IMG/VR virus record: IMGVR_UViG_3300032213_001813
Location: 62,001 to 126,000 of that record
Direction: 5' to 3' (one strand)
From: a virus
Length of the DNA: 64,000 nucleotides
Part shown: positions 8,437-16,815 of the stretch, piece after piece
Layout: each line of letters starts with the position of its first letter
Position numbering within the stretch: position 1 is the first letter of the stretch
Notes under the pieces: generated by a model
Databases searched by the model: none
What the model was told of the DNA's origin: nothing
The model's input: only the letters and a program-made list of their open reading frames with translations
Made by a program: the position numbers and the translations under genes

Positions 8437-9729
8437 ATGAACAAACCTACATTAGTATTTCAAGGACCTATATTCACTCGTAGTGGATATGGTGACCATT
8501 GTAGAGATTTAATGAAATCCCTACGAAAAATGGATAAATACGATATTAAAATTATACCTTTAAGATGGGGAAGTACTCCACAAAACCAAGTAGACCCATC
8601 AACTGAATTTGGAAAATGGATGTTAGAAAGAGTCATTGGTGAAATTGGTGATAAACCCGATGTATTCTTCCAAGTTTCAGTAGCAAATGAGTTTGAACCA
8701 AAGGGGCACTATAACATTGGTGTAACTGCTGGTGTTGAAACTACAATAGCACCAAAAGATTTTATCGATGGTATGAATAAGATGGATTTAATATTAGTTC
8801 CATCGGAGTTTACAAAGCAAGTTATGGCTGGTACTGTTTATCAGCATCAAGACCAAGCTTCTGGGCAGGTTGTTGGAGAGACTAGATTAACTAAACCTTG
8901 TGAAGTCCTTTTTGAAGGAGTTGATGTTGATGTGTTTTTAAATCCATTTGGTAAAGATGTATTGGCAAATGTAAAAGAGGATTTCAACTTCTTAATTGTA
9001 GGACATTGGTTAAAAGGAGATTTGGGACAGGATAGAAAAGATATTGGTATGGCAATTAAAACATTTGCTACCGTATTCCAATATCTACCAAAGGAGAAAC
9101 GACCAGGTCTTATTGTTAAAACATCGCACGCTGGGTTTAGTGTAATTGATAGAGAAGTAACTAGAGAAAAATTAGAAGCTGTATTAAAACCATTAGGAGA
9201 TAAGTGTCCATCTGTGTATCTATTACATGGAGATATGGAAGAAAGTGATATGGCTAATCTATACCATCATCCTAAAGTTAAAGCAATGATTTCATTTGCA
9301 AAAGGTGAAGGATATGGTAGACCTATGGCTGAATTTACTTTGACAGGAAAACCAATTATAGCAAGTGGTTGGAGTGGACAGGTAGATTTTTTACCAAAAG
9401 ATAATGCAGTTCTATTGGAAGGTTCTCTAACACAGGTACATGAATCAGCAGCTGACCAATTTTGTATGAAAGAATCACAATGGTTTAGTGTAAATTATAG
9501 TTTGGCTGCAAATAAAATATATGATGTATTTAACAAATATGATATTTATATAGAGAAATCCAAAGGGTTAAAAGATAATACTCTTAAAAACTTTACATTG
9601 GATAAAATGCATGAGAAGTTTACTCAAATTATGGATGGTAATGTGAAAGCAGCTCCAAAGGTTGTACCATTTAATCTTCCAAAATTAAACAAATCACCAA
9701 TGCAGATACCAAAATTAAATAAAGTGTAA
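8437..9729 (+). CDS. GT-B glycosyltransferase (GT4/group 1 type)
   Basis: A 430-residue group 1 glycosyltransferase. The signature GEGYGRPMAEFTLTGKP and the following SGWSGQVDF loop form the donor-binding site. The N-terminus (QGPIFTRSGYGDH) gives the Gly-rich acceptor-side loop. Pairs with the preceding glycosyltransferase gene. The tail after residue 400 is a proline/lysine-rich extension with repeats of LPKLNK type. Confidence 0.85.
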   Translation: MNKPTLVFQGPIFTRSGYGDHCRDLMKSLRKMDKYDIKIIPLRWGSTPQNQVDPSTEFGKWMLERVIGEIGDKPDVFFQVSVANEFEPKGHYNIGVTAGVETTIAPKDFIDGMNKMDLILVPSEFTKQVMAGTVYQHQDQASGQVVGETRLTKPCEVLFEGVDVDVFLNPFGKDVLANVKEDFNFLIVGHWLKGDLGQDRKDIGMAIKTFATVFQYLPKEKRPGLIVKTSHAGFSVIDREVTREKLEAVLKPLGDKCPSVYLLHGDMEESDMANLYHHPKVKAMISFAKGEGYGRPMAEFTLTGKPIIASGWSGQVDFLPKDNAVLLEGSLTQVHESAADQFCMKESQWFSVNYSLAANKIYDVFNKYDIYIEKSKGLKDNTLKNFTLDKMHEKFTQIMDGNVKAAPKVVPFNLPKLNKSPMQIPKLNKV

Positions 9730-9730
9730 A

Positions 9731-10249
9731 ATGTCATATTCAAGACAGTATTTAAAATTTGTTGAAAGTGAATACAAAGTAGGTAAGGGAATGGTAAAAC
9801 CAAGAAATATCTATAAAATACAGTCTTACGAATATGCGGATGGTAGTACAAAAACACTAACAGGTCCAAATTCAAATTATATTTTTGTATTTGGTATTTT
9901 TAATAAAAAATTATTGGGAATAAAATTTACGGAAGTATCCCCTGATAGATTTAAAGTTTGGTTTAAGACTTTATTTAGAGGCGGCTTAACGGAAAGTGAT
10001 ATTGATAATGCTAAAGAGTTATCGGAATTAATTAAAAAAAGTGGACGAGATGGTAGTGAAATGTTCAGTTCTCATATAAAAGGAAAACCTATATATGAGG
10101 GAAAGATTGAAACTTATAGAACATATAATATTGAAAGTATAAAACAAATTAAAATTGTTAATCTTAATAAAGATTACATTAAATTAATAAATAATATAAC
10201 ACCAACTCCGTTGTCTGATAAACCCAACGAAGATACTAATACTAAATAA
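9731..10249 (+). CDS. Hypothetical protein (172 aa)
   Basis: Separated by one base from the preceding glycosyltransferase. The N-terminal half contains PRNIYKIQSYEYADG and FVFGIFNKKLLGIKFTEV, a beta-rich segment; the rest is helical and lysine-rich. Not recognised. Position just upstream of the collagen-like structural gene suggests a virion-assembly role, with low certainty. Confidence 0.6.
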   Translation: MSYSRQYLKFVESEYKVGKGMVKPRNIYKIQSYEYADGSTKTLTGPNSNYIFVFGIFNKKLLGIKFTEVSPDRFKVWFKTLFRGGLTESDIDNAKELSELIKKSGRDGSEMFSSHIKGKPIYEGKIETYRTYNIESIKQIKIVNLNKDYIKLINNITPTPLSDKPNEDTNTK

Positions 10250-10267
10250 TTACTAATTTAAGGTTTG

Positions 10268-10278
10268 TTTATATTTAT
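10268..10278 (+). promoter_or_regulatory. Candidate phage-specific promoter motif
   Basis: TTTATATTTAT followed by CTATATAAG, 33 bases before the start of the collagen-like gene at 10312. Confidence 0.5.
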
Positions 10279-10311
10279 CTATATAAGAATTGATTTTTAT
10301 AGAATAACGAT

Positions 10312-11316
10312 ATGGCATTAGTTAAAAGATTAGAAAAAGGAGCTCCATTGACCGCTTTGGAAATGGATGATAACCTAGATTATTTATATGGATTAATAGG
10401 TGTTGGTACATCTGGTACTGGTGGTACATCTGGTACAACCGGTTCATCTGGTACAACCGGTAGTTCTGGAAAAGATGGTACTTCTGGTACATCCGGAACA
10501 AGCGGAACAAACGGAACTGCTGGAAGTGGTGGAACAAACGGAACTGCTGGGAGTGGTGGTACTTCTGGAACATCTGGAACATCTGGTGCAAACGGAATTA
10601 ATGGTACTAACTTTGGAACTGCTGGTACATCTGGGACGAGTGGTAGTAGTGGAACATCTGCGGTAGGTTCATCTGGTTCAGCAGGAACATCTGGTACTTC
10701 TGGGACATCTGGTTCATCGGGTTCATCTGGTGTATCTGGATTTAATGGATTACCCGGTTCGTCTGGTTCGTCCGGTTTAACTGGAACATCTGGTACATCT
10801 GGTGTAAATGGTGGAAGTGGCTCAAATGGCACATCTGGTACATCTGGTTTAAACGGAACATCTGGAAAGGATGGGAGTGGTACTTCTGGTTCGTCTGGTA
10901 TAAGTGGTACATCTGGGAATGGTACTAATGGAACAGCTGGTACGTCTGGTACATCTGGATTAAGTGGAACAAATGGTGTAGCCGCAGTAGCTTCAACAAG
11001 TGGTACTTCTGGTACATCTGGTATAGCCGTTGCCGGTTCAGCTGGTTCAAGTGGAGTATCTGGAACTTCTGGTTCATCTGGTAGTTCGGTTACAATAGCC
11101 GGTTCTCCAACAAATGATGGTATTGCAACTTATGATTCAACTGCAGGTACTATTTTAATTGAAAGCGGATTTTTATTTACCGATAGTGTACTTCAAATGC
11201 CAATAAGAACATCCAATCCAGCAATACCTGTAAATGGTATGATTATGGTATCTGGTAGTGGTGCTACTGCAAAACCATATTATTATAATGGTAGTGTATG
11301 GAACGCATTCTACTAA
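10312..11316 (+). CDS. Collagen-like Gly-Thr-Ser repeat virion protein
   Basis: A 334-residue protein with three parts. The N-terminus (about 1-33, MALVKRLEKGAPLTALEMDD) looks like a phage fibre anchor. Residues about 34-262 are almost entirely Gly-X-Y triplets, dominated by GTS and GSS, with interruptions such as GKDG and GFNGLPG. The C-terminus (about 263-334) is a small non-repetitive domain ending YYYNGSVWNAFY, a likely trimerisation knob. Collagen-like triple helices occur in phage tail fibres and capsid decorations. The Y-position Thr/Ser would suit O-glycosylation by the adjacent glycosyltransferases (inference). Confidence 0.85.
   Translation: MALVKRLEKGAPLTALEMDDNLDYLYGLIGVGTSGTGGTSGTTGSSGTTGSSGKDGTSGTSGTSGTNGTAGSGGTNGTAGSGGTSGTSGTSGANGINGTNFGTAGTSGTSGSSGTSAVGSSGSAGTSGTSGTSGSSGSSGVSGFNGLPGSSGSSGLTGTSGTSGVNGGSGSNGTSGTSGLNGTSGKDGSGTSGSSGISGTSGNGTNGTAGTSGTSGLSGTNGVAAVASTSGTSGTSGIAVAGSAGSSGVSGTSGSSGSSVTIAGSPTNDGIATYDSTAGTILIESGFLFTDSVLQMPIRTSNPAIPVNGMIMVSGSGATAKPYYYNGSVWNAFY
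10409..11094 (+). repeat. Coding tandem Gly-X-Y triplet repeat
   Basis: Imperfect nine-base units of the form GGTACATCT (Gly-Thr-Ser) and variants run through most of the collagen-like gene. The repeat is in frame and coding; it also creates long spurious open frames on both strands. Confidence 0.9.
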
Positions 11317-11337
11317 AATAAAATAAATAAAAATAAG

Positions 11338-11369
11338 ATGGGTAATTTTGAAAAAAGTTACCCATTTTT
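11338..11369 (+). terminator. Rho-independent terminator after the collagen-like gene
   Basis: Perfect 8-bp stem ATGGGTAA (11338-11345) with TTACCCAT (11358-11365), a 12-base loop and a following T-run. It ends the transcription unit before the sugar gene block. Confidence 0.85.
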
Positions 11370-11388
11370 TTATGTTTTATTTAAAAAC

Positions 11389-11400
11389 TTTATATTTATA
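11389..11400 (+). promoter_or_regulatory. Candidate phage-specific promoter motif
   Basis: TTTATATTTATA directly after the terminator and upstream of a host-type promoter, so the sugar block may have tandem promoters of two classes. Confidence 0.5.
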
Positions 11401-11427
11401 TATACATATATAAAGAACGAAATATGT

Positions 11428-11458
11428 TTGGATAATTAAAAAATTATTCGTATCTTTG
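11428..11458 (+). promoter_or_regulatory. Host-type promoter of the sugar gene block
   Basis: TTG at 11428-11430, 20-base spacer, TATCTTTG at 11451-11458. The spacer sequence GATAATTAAA...ATTATTCG is nearly identical to that of the promoter at 44736. No other promoter of this class is seen until 33176, so it may drive the whole 11.5-31.3 kb block. Confidence 0.82.
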
Positions 11459-11476
11459 TAAAATATAAAATAAGTT

Positions 11477-12109
11477 ATGATAAATATTACCTATGCGGTT
11501 ACGGTTTGTAATGAGTTGGAAGAAATTACAAAACTAATAAATTTCCTACATCCAAGAATCAAATCAGAGGATGAAATATTAATACAATATGATTCGGATT
11601 CAACTACTGATGCTGTAAAACAATATCTACTGATTATATCTCAATTACACAACACAAATATTAGGGTTATATCATACCCACTTAACAACGATTTTGCTGC
11701 ATTCAAAAATAACTTAAAGGATAATGCAAATGGAATATTCATTTTTCAAATTGATGCAGATGAAATTCCATCCGAATATTTGGTAGAAAACCTTTCGGAT
11801 TTCATAGAATACAATAAAGATGTAGACCTTTTCTTTGTTCCTCGTATTAATACTGTTAGTGGATTAACACCAACGCATGTTAAGAAATGGGGATGGAATG
11901 TATCTCAAAATGGTTGGGTAAATTTTCCTGACTATCAAACTAGAATATATCGTAGAACATCTGAAATTGAATGGGTTGGTAACGTACATGAAAGAATAGT
12001 TGGTTATAATACACTTTCAGTATTACCCGCTGAAGAGGATTATTGTCTATATCATCCTAAACAAATCGAAAGACAGGAAAGACAAAACGCATATTACGAT
12101 ACACTATGA
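11477..12109 (+). CDS. GT2-family glycosyltransferase
   Basis: A 210-residue GT-A fold transferase. The N-terminus (INITYAVTVCNELEEI) and QYDSDSTTD fit a family 2 nucleotide-binding site, and QIDADEIP gives the metal-binding D-x-D. It resembles WaaE/KdtX-like transferases in size. First gene of the sugar block. Confidence 0.83.
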   Translation: MINITYAVTVCNELEEITKLINFLHPRIKSEDEILIQYDSDSTTDAVKQYLLIISQLHNTNIRVISYPLNNDFAAFKNNLKDNANGIFIFQIDADEIPSEYLVENLSDFIEYNKDVDLFFVPRINTVSGLTPTHVKKWGWNVSQNGWVNFPDYQTRIYRRTSEIEWVGNVHERIVGYNTLSVLPAEEDYCLYHPKQIERQERQNAYYDTL

Positions 12110-13086
12110 GAATAGCATTCTTAACTGAAATGGGATTTGTTGGTAAAATTCCAGCCAATCACCCAAATATGAGAACGGAGTTTGCTTGGATGCATGCGTT
12201 AGATGCTGACCACTATAACATTAGAAATATTGAAAATGTTAGGGATTATGAGCATGTGTTTGTTATATTCCCAAAAGGTAAATTATTTTTAAGTGCAGAG
12301 GGTAGTACGATACAAAATGGAGTAAACCCAATTTCAGATTTATTACAATTTCCGTTAATACAAACTCTAAAACAAAACAACTCAAAGGTACATTATGTGC
12401 AAGAAGGACCTCATTGGTGGTGGAATGATTATGAAATTTCAGACCAAATTGGATTCTATAATATGTTATCCGAATGTGATAGTATATTTGCCCATAACGA
12501 ATCCGATGTTCCCTATTATAAGGGGTTATTTCCTACCAAAGAAGTACAAAGTATCTATTCACTAATGATAGATGATTACGTCAAAGATATAGTACCAACT
12601 AAAGAGGATAAAGTAATCATTGGAGGTAACTTTGCAAGATGGTATGGTGGGTTTGAAAGTTATATGGTAGCTCAAAAGTTTGATGTACCAATTTGGGTGC
12701 AAGATTCGCATGCTAAAAGAGAGAACGAAGAGTATATGGATGGATTAAATCATCTACCAAGACTTATATGGAATGATTGGATGAGGGAATTATCAACTTA
12801 CAAATATGCAGTACATCTAATGCCAACGGTAGCAGCTGGTACATTCTCACTTAATTGTGCATACTTTGGAATTCCTTGTATTGGTAACATAGAAGTTGAT
12901 ACCCAACGATTATGTCATTCAGTACTATCGATTGATGTTAAGAATATAGATAAGGCTAAATCAATGGCTGGTTTATTGGCAAAAGATAAAGATTTTTATA
13001 ATAGTTGTAGTAGTTTGGCAAAAAGAAACTATGAAGAAAACTATTCATTAAAAGTTTGGACAGAAAGAATAAAAAAACACTTATGA
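12106..13086 (+). CDS. Putative GT-B glycosyltransferase-like protein
   Basis: A 326-residue protein overlapping the previous stop by four bases. It has a Rossmann-like start (MRIAFLTEMGFVG) and a C-terminal half with MPTVAAGTFSLNCAYFGIPCIGN, which resembles the donor-side loop of GT-B enzymes where a Gly-x-Pro element sits after the acidic residue. No clear E-x7-E motif is visible, so the assignment stays tentative. Confidence 0.55.
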   Translation: MRIAFLTEMGFVGKIPANHPNMRTEFAWMHALDADHYNIRNIENVRDYEHVFVIFPKGKLFLSAEGSTIQNGVNPISDLLQFPLIQTLKQNNSKVHYVQEGPHWWWNDYEISDQIGFYNMLSECDSIFAHNESDVPYYKGLFPTKEVQSIYSLMIDDYVKDIVPTKEDKVIIGGNFARWYGGFESYMVAQKFDVPIWVQDSHAKRENEEYMDGLNHLPRLIWNDWMRELSTYKYAVHLMPTVAAGTFSLNCAYFGIPCIGNIEVDTQRLCHSVLSIDVKNIDKAKSMAGLLAKDKDFYNSCSSLAKRNYEENYSLKVWTERIKKHL

Positions 13087-13853
13087 TAACAGTTATATTA
13101 AATGGTTACAAAAGAGGGGAGAATCTAAATGAACAAATGGAAGCTCTCAAAAATCAAACACTACCACCCGATGAGATATTAGTATGGTATAACAATCCCG
13201 GTGATAATGATTTGATTAACTACGATATCGGTACGGAAGTTCCTGTTGCCTATTGTAATTACAACTTTGGAGTTTGGGCAAGATTTGGTTTTGCTATAAA
13301 TGCAAGAAATCCTTATGTATGTGTGTTTGATGATGATACCATTCCCGGTAAAAAATGGTTGGAGAATTGTATGAACACAATGAAAGAAGAGGAAGGATTG
13401 ATGGGAACTGTTGGATTATTATATCCAAATCCATTACCACCCGAACATTCATCTTACTACGAACACTACTTACGTTTTGGTTGGCCTGATTTGGGTAACA
13501 ATGATAAGAAAGTAGAAGTTGATTTAGTGGGGCATAGTTGGTTCTTTAAGAAAGAGTGGTTATCTCATTTCTTCAGAGAGTTACCTGACCCAAAATATAA
13601 TACTTGTGGTGAGGATATGCACTTTTCTTATATGCTACAAAAGTATGCTGGTATTAAAACATTTGTACCACCACACCCTCGTTCAGATATAGAATTATGG
13701 GGTAGCACTAAAGGTCCAACTTATGGGGGTGATGCTAACTCATTGTGGGAATCAAATCAAAGAAGTATAGATGGAATACCATTCAAAGAATTAATGAATG
13801 AGTATTTTCACAATCAACGTAAAAAAGGCTGGAAATTAGTAAATGAAAAATAA
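13083..13853 (+). CDS. GT2-family glycosyltransferase
   Basis: GT-A glycosyltransferase of about 256 residues. The ATG at 13083 is chosen because it forms an ATGA overlap with the upstream stop and begins the family strand MITVILNGYKRGENL. It shows LPPDEILVWYNNPGD and FDDDTIPGKKW, the D-x-D site for the metal and nucleotide sugar, and GEDMHFSYML, the ED motif of an inverting transferase with its catalytic base. Confidence 0.85.
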   Translation: MITVILNGYKRGENLNEQMEALKNQTLPPDEILVWYNNPGDNDLINYDIGTEVPVAYCNYNFGVWARFGFAINARNPYVCVFDDDTIPGKKWLENCMNTMKEEEGLMGTVGLLYPNPLPPEHSSYYEHYLRFGWPDLGNNDKKVEVDLVGHSWFFKKEWLSHFFRELPDPKYNTCGEDMHFSYMLQKYAGIKTFVPPHPRSDIELWGSTKGPTYGGDANSLWESNQRSIDGIPFKELMNEYFHNQRKKGWKLVNEK

Positions 13854-14841
13854 ACCAATTTTAATATGTTTTGGTACTAGACCCGAATGGTTAAAAGTAA
13901 AACCACTAATTGATTTGATGCATAAAAACGAATATCGTTTATTATTTACAGGTCAACATATGGACTTACTTAAAGATGTACAAGTAGATTATCGAATAAA
14001 GATATCCGATAATTCAAATCGTTTAGATAGTGTAGTAAGTGATTGCTTATTACAATTTCCAAACGGAGATTTTAAAGGTGTTTTGGTGCAAGGTGATACT
14101 GCATCTGCTTTTGCGTGTGCATTGGCAGCATTTAATAGAGAACTCAAAATTTATTATATGGAAGCTGGATTGCGAAGCCACAACTTAAAACACCCATATC
14201 CTGAAGAAGCATATCGTCAAATGATTGCACGGATTTCCGATGTAAACTTTGCACCAACCAAACGTTCAGAAATGAATCTAAGAGATGAAAGTGTGAATGG
14301 TGCAATTTATGTGACAGGAAATACGGTATTGGATAACTTAACTAAATATGAAGCACCAACATATGGTAAGAAGATATTAGTTACATTACATCGTAGAGAG
14401 AATCATCACATAATGAAGGAGTGGTTTGAAGAGATTGATAAGTTAGCAACTGAATATTCAGATTACGAATTTATCTTACCAATACATCCAAATCCAAATG
14501 TACAAAAGCACAAAAACTTACTTAAAAATGTAAGTGTAGTTGAACCATTATCGCATGATGAAACTATGAAAATATTAAGAGAGTGTAGTTTGGTAATAAG
14601 TGATAGTGGTGGGTTACAAGAGGAAGGTACATTCTTTAATAAAAAGGTTATTGTATGTAGATTAACTACCGAAAGACCGGAAGGAATTGAAACAGGTCAC
14701 TTACATTTATGTGCCGAACCAAATAAATTAGAGGTTTTATTTGGAAATTTGATAAAAAAACCTTATCTTTACACAACCTGTCCCTATGGTGATGGTAAAG
14801 CTGCACAAAAAATTAAAAAAATATTAGATGAAGAACTTTAG
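13843..14841 (+). CDS. wecB: UDP-N-acetylglucosamine 2-epimerase (WecB-like)
   Basis: Converts UDP-GlcNAc to UDP-ManNAc. Family features seen: FGTRPEWLKVKPL at the N-terminus, VQGDTASAFACALAAF, MEAGLRSHNLKHPYPEE, HRRENHH, LPIHPNPNV, and SDSGGLQEEG near residue 248. At 332 residues it is slightly shorter than usual bacterial enzymes (about 370). It supplies an activated ManNAc-type sugar to the surrounding transferases. Overlaps both neighbours. Confidence 0.93.
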   Translation: MKNKPILICFGTRPEWLKVKPLIDLMHKNEYRLLFTGQHMDLLKDVQVDYRIKISDNSNRLDSVVSDCLLQFPNGDFKGVLVQGDTASAFACALAAFNRELKIYYMEAGLRSHNLKHPYPEEAYRQMIARISDVNFAPTKRSEMNLRDESVNGAIYVTGNTVLDNLTKYEAPTYGKKILVTLHRRENHHIMKEWFEEIDKLATEYSDYEFILPIHPNPNVQKHKNLLKNVSVVEPLSHDETMKILRECSLVISDSGGLQEEGTFFNKKVIVCRLTTERPEGIETGHLHLCAEPNKLEVLFGNLIKKPYLYTTCPYGDGKAAQKIKKILDEEL

Positions 14842-15604
14842 AGAGCATTTTTCCAAATTCACCGAAATGATAAGAAACGATGAGCATTTTGCTTTCGCTA
14901 GATATTCGGATGGTGAATTATATATTTTACAAAATAAAGAGCTGGTATTAGACTCAAATCTAATTCAGATTGGAGACCAAAAGCAAGGTGGAGTTTATCA
15001 AGCTCCTGATTTCAAACACTATGACCCAAAAGAACATGGATTCTATCAACAAAAGTTAGTAGAAGCATATCAGTATAGACAACCAAATTACTACAAAGGT
15101 ATTAGTTGTAGTTGTTGCGTTGGTAAAGAAGCATTTGATTGGCAGATTGATTTACATGGTGGAGATGATGAGAGTTTAAGTTGGGCAAATCTATGGGTAA
15201 ACGGAAACTATCCTCAATTTATATTTCAGACCCTACCTATTTTTTATAGTAAGAATGTGGTAATGGTATGTAATGAAAATGCTAACTTAGATAAACTACC
15301 ATTTGTTATAAAAGATTTCAGAGTTGGGTATAACGCAATGATTAACGATTATGGCAAGATTGAAGACATCAAAAGCTGGATAAGAGATAATAACATAAAA
15401 AACCACCTATTCTTATTTTCAGCTTCAACATTCTCAAATTTGGCAATCTATGAATTGTTCAAAGAATTTCCTGAAAACTCTTATGTTGATATTGGAACTT
15501 GTTTGACACCAATGATGGATATGCCAACTGAAAGAGGTTACTTACAAGCATTTTGGAATTATAGAGGTGGGCAGGATATTCAAAAAGTATGTGTATGGAA
15601 TTAG
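14828..15604 (+). CDS. Possible GT-D-like glycosyltransferase
   Basis: A 258-residue protein opening with MIRNDEHFAFARYSDGEL; the R(Y/F)xDGE element resembles the D-x-E motif of the GT-D (DUF1792) glycosyltransferases. Later segments include SCSCCVGKEAF and VDIGTCLTPMMDMPTERGYL. Function is uncertain, but the setting among sugar genes supports a transferase. Confidence 0.45.
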   Translation: MKNFREHFSKFTEMIRNDEHFAFARYSDGELYILQNKELVLDSNLIQIGDQKQGGVYQAPDFKHYDPKEHGFYQQKLVEAYQYRQPNYYKGISCSCCVGKEAFDWQIDLHGGDDESLSWANLWVNGNYPQFIFQTLPIFYSKNVVMVCNENANLDKLPFVIKDFRVGYNAMINDYGKIEDIKSWIRDNNIKNHLFLFSASTFSNLAIYELFKEFPENSYVDIGTCLTPMMDMPTERGYLQAFWNYRGGQDIQKVCVWN

Positions 15605-15975
15605 TAGATTGTACAAAAAAGTATTGGGAGTTTGTTAGAAATCTCCGTAATGATGAAAGAGTTAAGGATGGTTTTATTAAATCAACTTACATCACCGAAG
15701 ATATGCAGGAAGCGTATATGACTGTTCACTACAAATATTATAGAATCGCATTGATTGATAATGCACCTGTTGGATATATTGGTGTGATTGATGATGATAT
15801 TCGTATATGTGTACATCCTGCGTTCCAAAAAAGAGGAGTTGGAAAGTTTATGATTGAGGAAGGTATGAAAATATGGCCTAATGCGGAGGGCAAAGTTAAG
15901 TTAGGTAATGAAGCAAGTATGAATCTTTTTAAATCTTGTGGATTCAAAGAAGCATATGTAATATTCAAAAAATGA
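15589..15975 (+). CDS. GNAT-family N-acetyltransferase
   Basis: A 128-residue acetyltransferase. VHPAFQKRGVGKFMIEEG is the acetyl-CoA pyrophosphate loop (motif A, R/Q-x-x-G-x-G/A), and NEASMNLFKSCGFKEA is motif B. It most likely N-acetylates an amino sugar made by the aminotransferases in the block, or an aminoacyl or ribosomal target. The first ATG overlaps the previous gene; a second in-frame ATG lies at 15595. Confidence 0.88.
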   Translation: MCMELVDCTKKYWEFVRNLRNDERVKDGFIKSTYITEDMQEAYMTVHYKYYRIALIDNAPVGYIGVIDDDIRICVHPAFQKRGVGKFMIEEGMKIWPNAEGKVKLGNEASMNLFKSCGFKEAYVIFKK

Positions 15976-16187
15976 TGACAAACTTAAAGAGTTCAATTAC
16001 AAAAAAAGGAAAATATGTTTCTCAAATACTACACTTTGTGGGAGGTGAGAAACGGACATTCAATAACGTAGATACAGAATCCATTAAGCAAGGACAGTTT
16101 ACTAAATTTGAAACAAAGGATGGTAGATTGGTAATGGTAAATGATAAAAATATACTTTGCATTGAAATAATTAAAGAAGAAGAATAA
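15972..16187 (+). CDS. Small hypothetical protein (71 aa)
   Basis: The start at 15972 is preferred over an upstream ATG at 15936 because it makes an ATGA overlap with the GNAT stop. It is a beta-rich small protein with KYVSQILHFVGGEKRTF and a run of acidic residues at the end. Not recognised. Confidence 0.6.
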   Translation: MMTNLKSSITKKGKYVSQILHFVGGEKRTFNNVDTESIKQGQFTKFETKDGRLVMVNDKNILCIEIIKEEE

Positions 16188-16188
16188 T

Positions 16189-16815
16189 ATGTTACACAAT
16201 CCATATAAAGTAGTAAGAATGTTTGAGGAGGAAATAGCTGCATATACCGGCGCTCCTTACGCTATTTCAATTGATAGTTGTACTAATGCATTGTTTCTAA
16301 TGTGTAAGTACAATGAAGTTAAAGAAGTAACCATCCCATCCAAAACGTATCTATCAGTACCACAATCAATTATACACGCTGGTGGTGAAGTTATCTTTGA
16401 TAAGAGACCTGAAACGAATCATTGGGTAGGTGCATACCAATTAAAACCATATCCAATTTGGGATGCGGCTAAGAGATTAACAAAGGATATGTACATGCCC
16501 GGAACATTTATGGGATTATCATTTCACATCAAAAAGATTCTTCCAATTTGGAAAGGTGGTATGATTCTAACTGATAACGCTGACGCAGCTGATTGGTTTA
16601 AGAAAGCTCGTTACGAAGGTAGAAGTGAAAAATATTACAAAGAAGATGATATCACATTCAATGGTTGGAATATGTATATGACTCCACAACAGGCAGCACA
16701 TGGATTGGCAATGTTTCAAAACCTACCACTACATAATTCGGACCAGGGTGAATTAAATGGTTATAGAGATTTAACCGAATTTACTGTATTCAAAAATAAT
16801 AAAGTTATAGAATAA
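16189..16815 (+). CDS. Short DegT/DnrJ/EryC1-type aminotransferase
   Basis: PLP-dependent sugar aminotransferase of the DegT family, but only 208 residues against about 370 normally. The N-terminal substrate loop (TGAPYAISIDSCTNAL), the Asp that binds PLP (WDAAKRL), and FHIKKILPIWKGGM with the likely Schiff-base lysine are present. The small C-terminal domain is reduced to about 50 residues. Both ends are clean, so it looks like a compact form rather than a frameshift, although loss of activity cannot be excluded. Confidence 0.75.
   Translation: MLHNPYKVVRMFEEEIAAYTGAPYAISIDSCTNALFLMCKYNEVKEVTIPSKTYLSVPQSIIHAGGEVIFDKRPETNHWVGAYQLKPYPIWDAAKRLTKDMYMPGTFMGLSFHIKKILPIWKGGMILTDNADAADWFKKARYEGRSEKYYKEDDITFNGWNMYMTPQQAAHGLAMFQNLPLHNSDQGELNGYRDLTEFTVFKNNKVIE

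Noticed and set aside
10380-10832. Long minus-strand frame rich in Pro, Asp and Val (PDVP repeats)
   Set aside because: It is the complement of the in-frame Gly-Thr-Ser repeats on the + strand; repeat composition keeps all frames open. No start signal or neighbour support.
10409-11094. Tandem short repeats that could suggest a CRISPR or satellite array
   Set aside because: Units are nine bases, in frame and encode Gly-X-Y triplets; there are no spacers and no cas genes.
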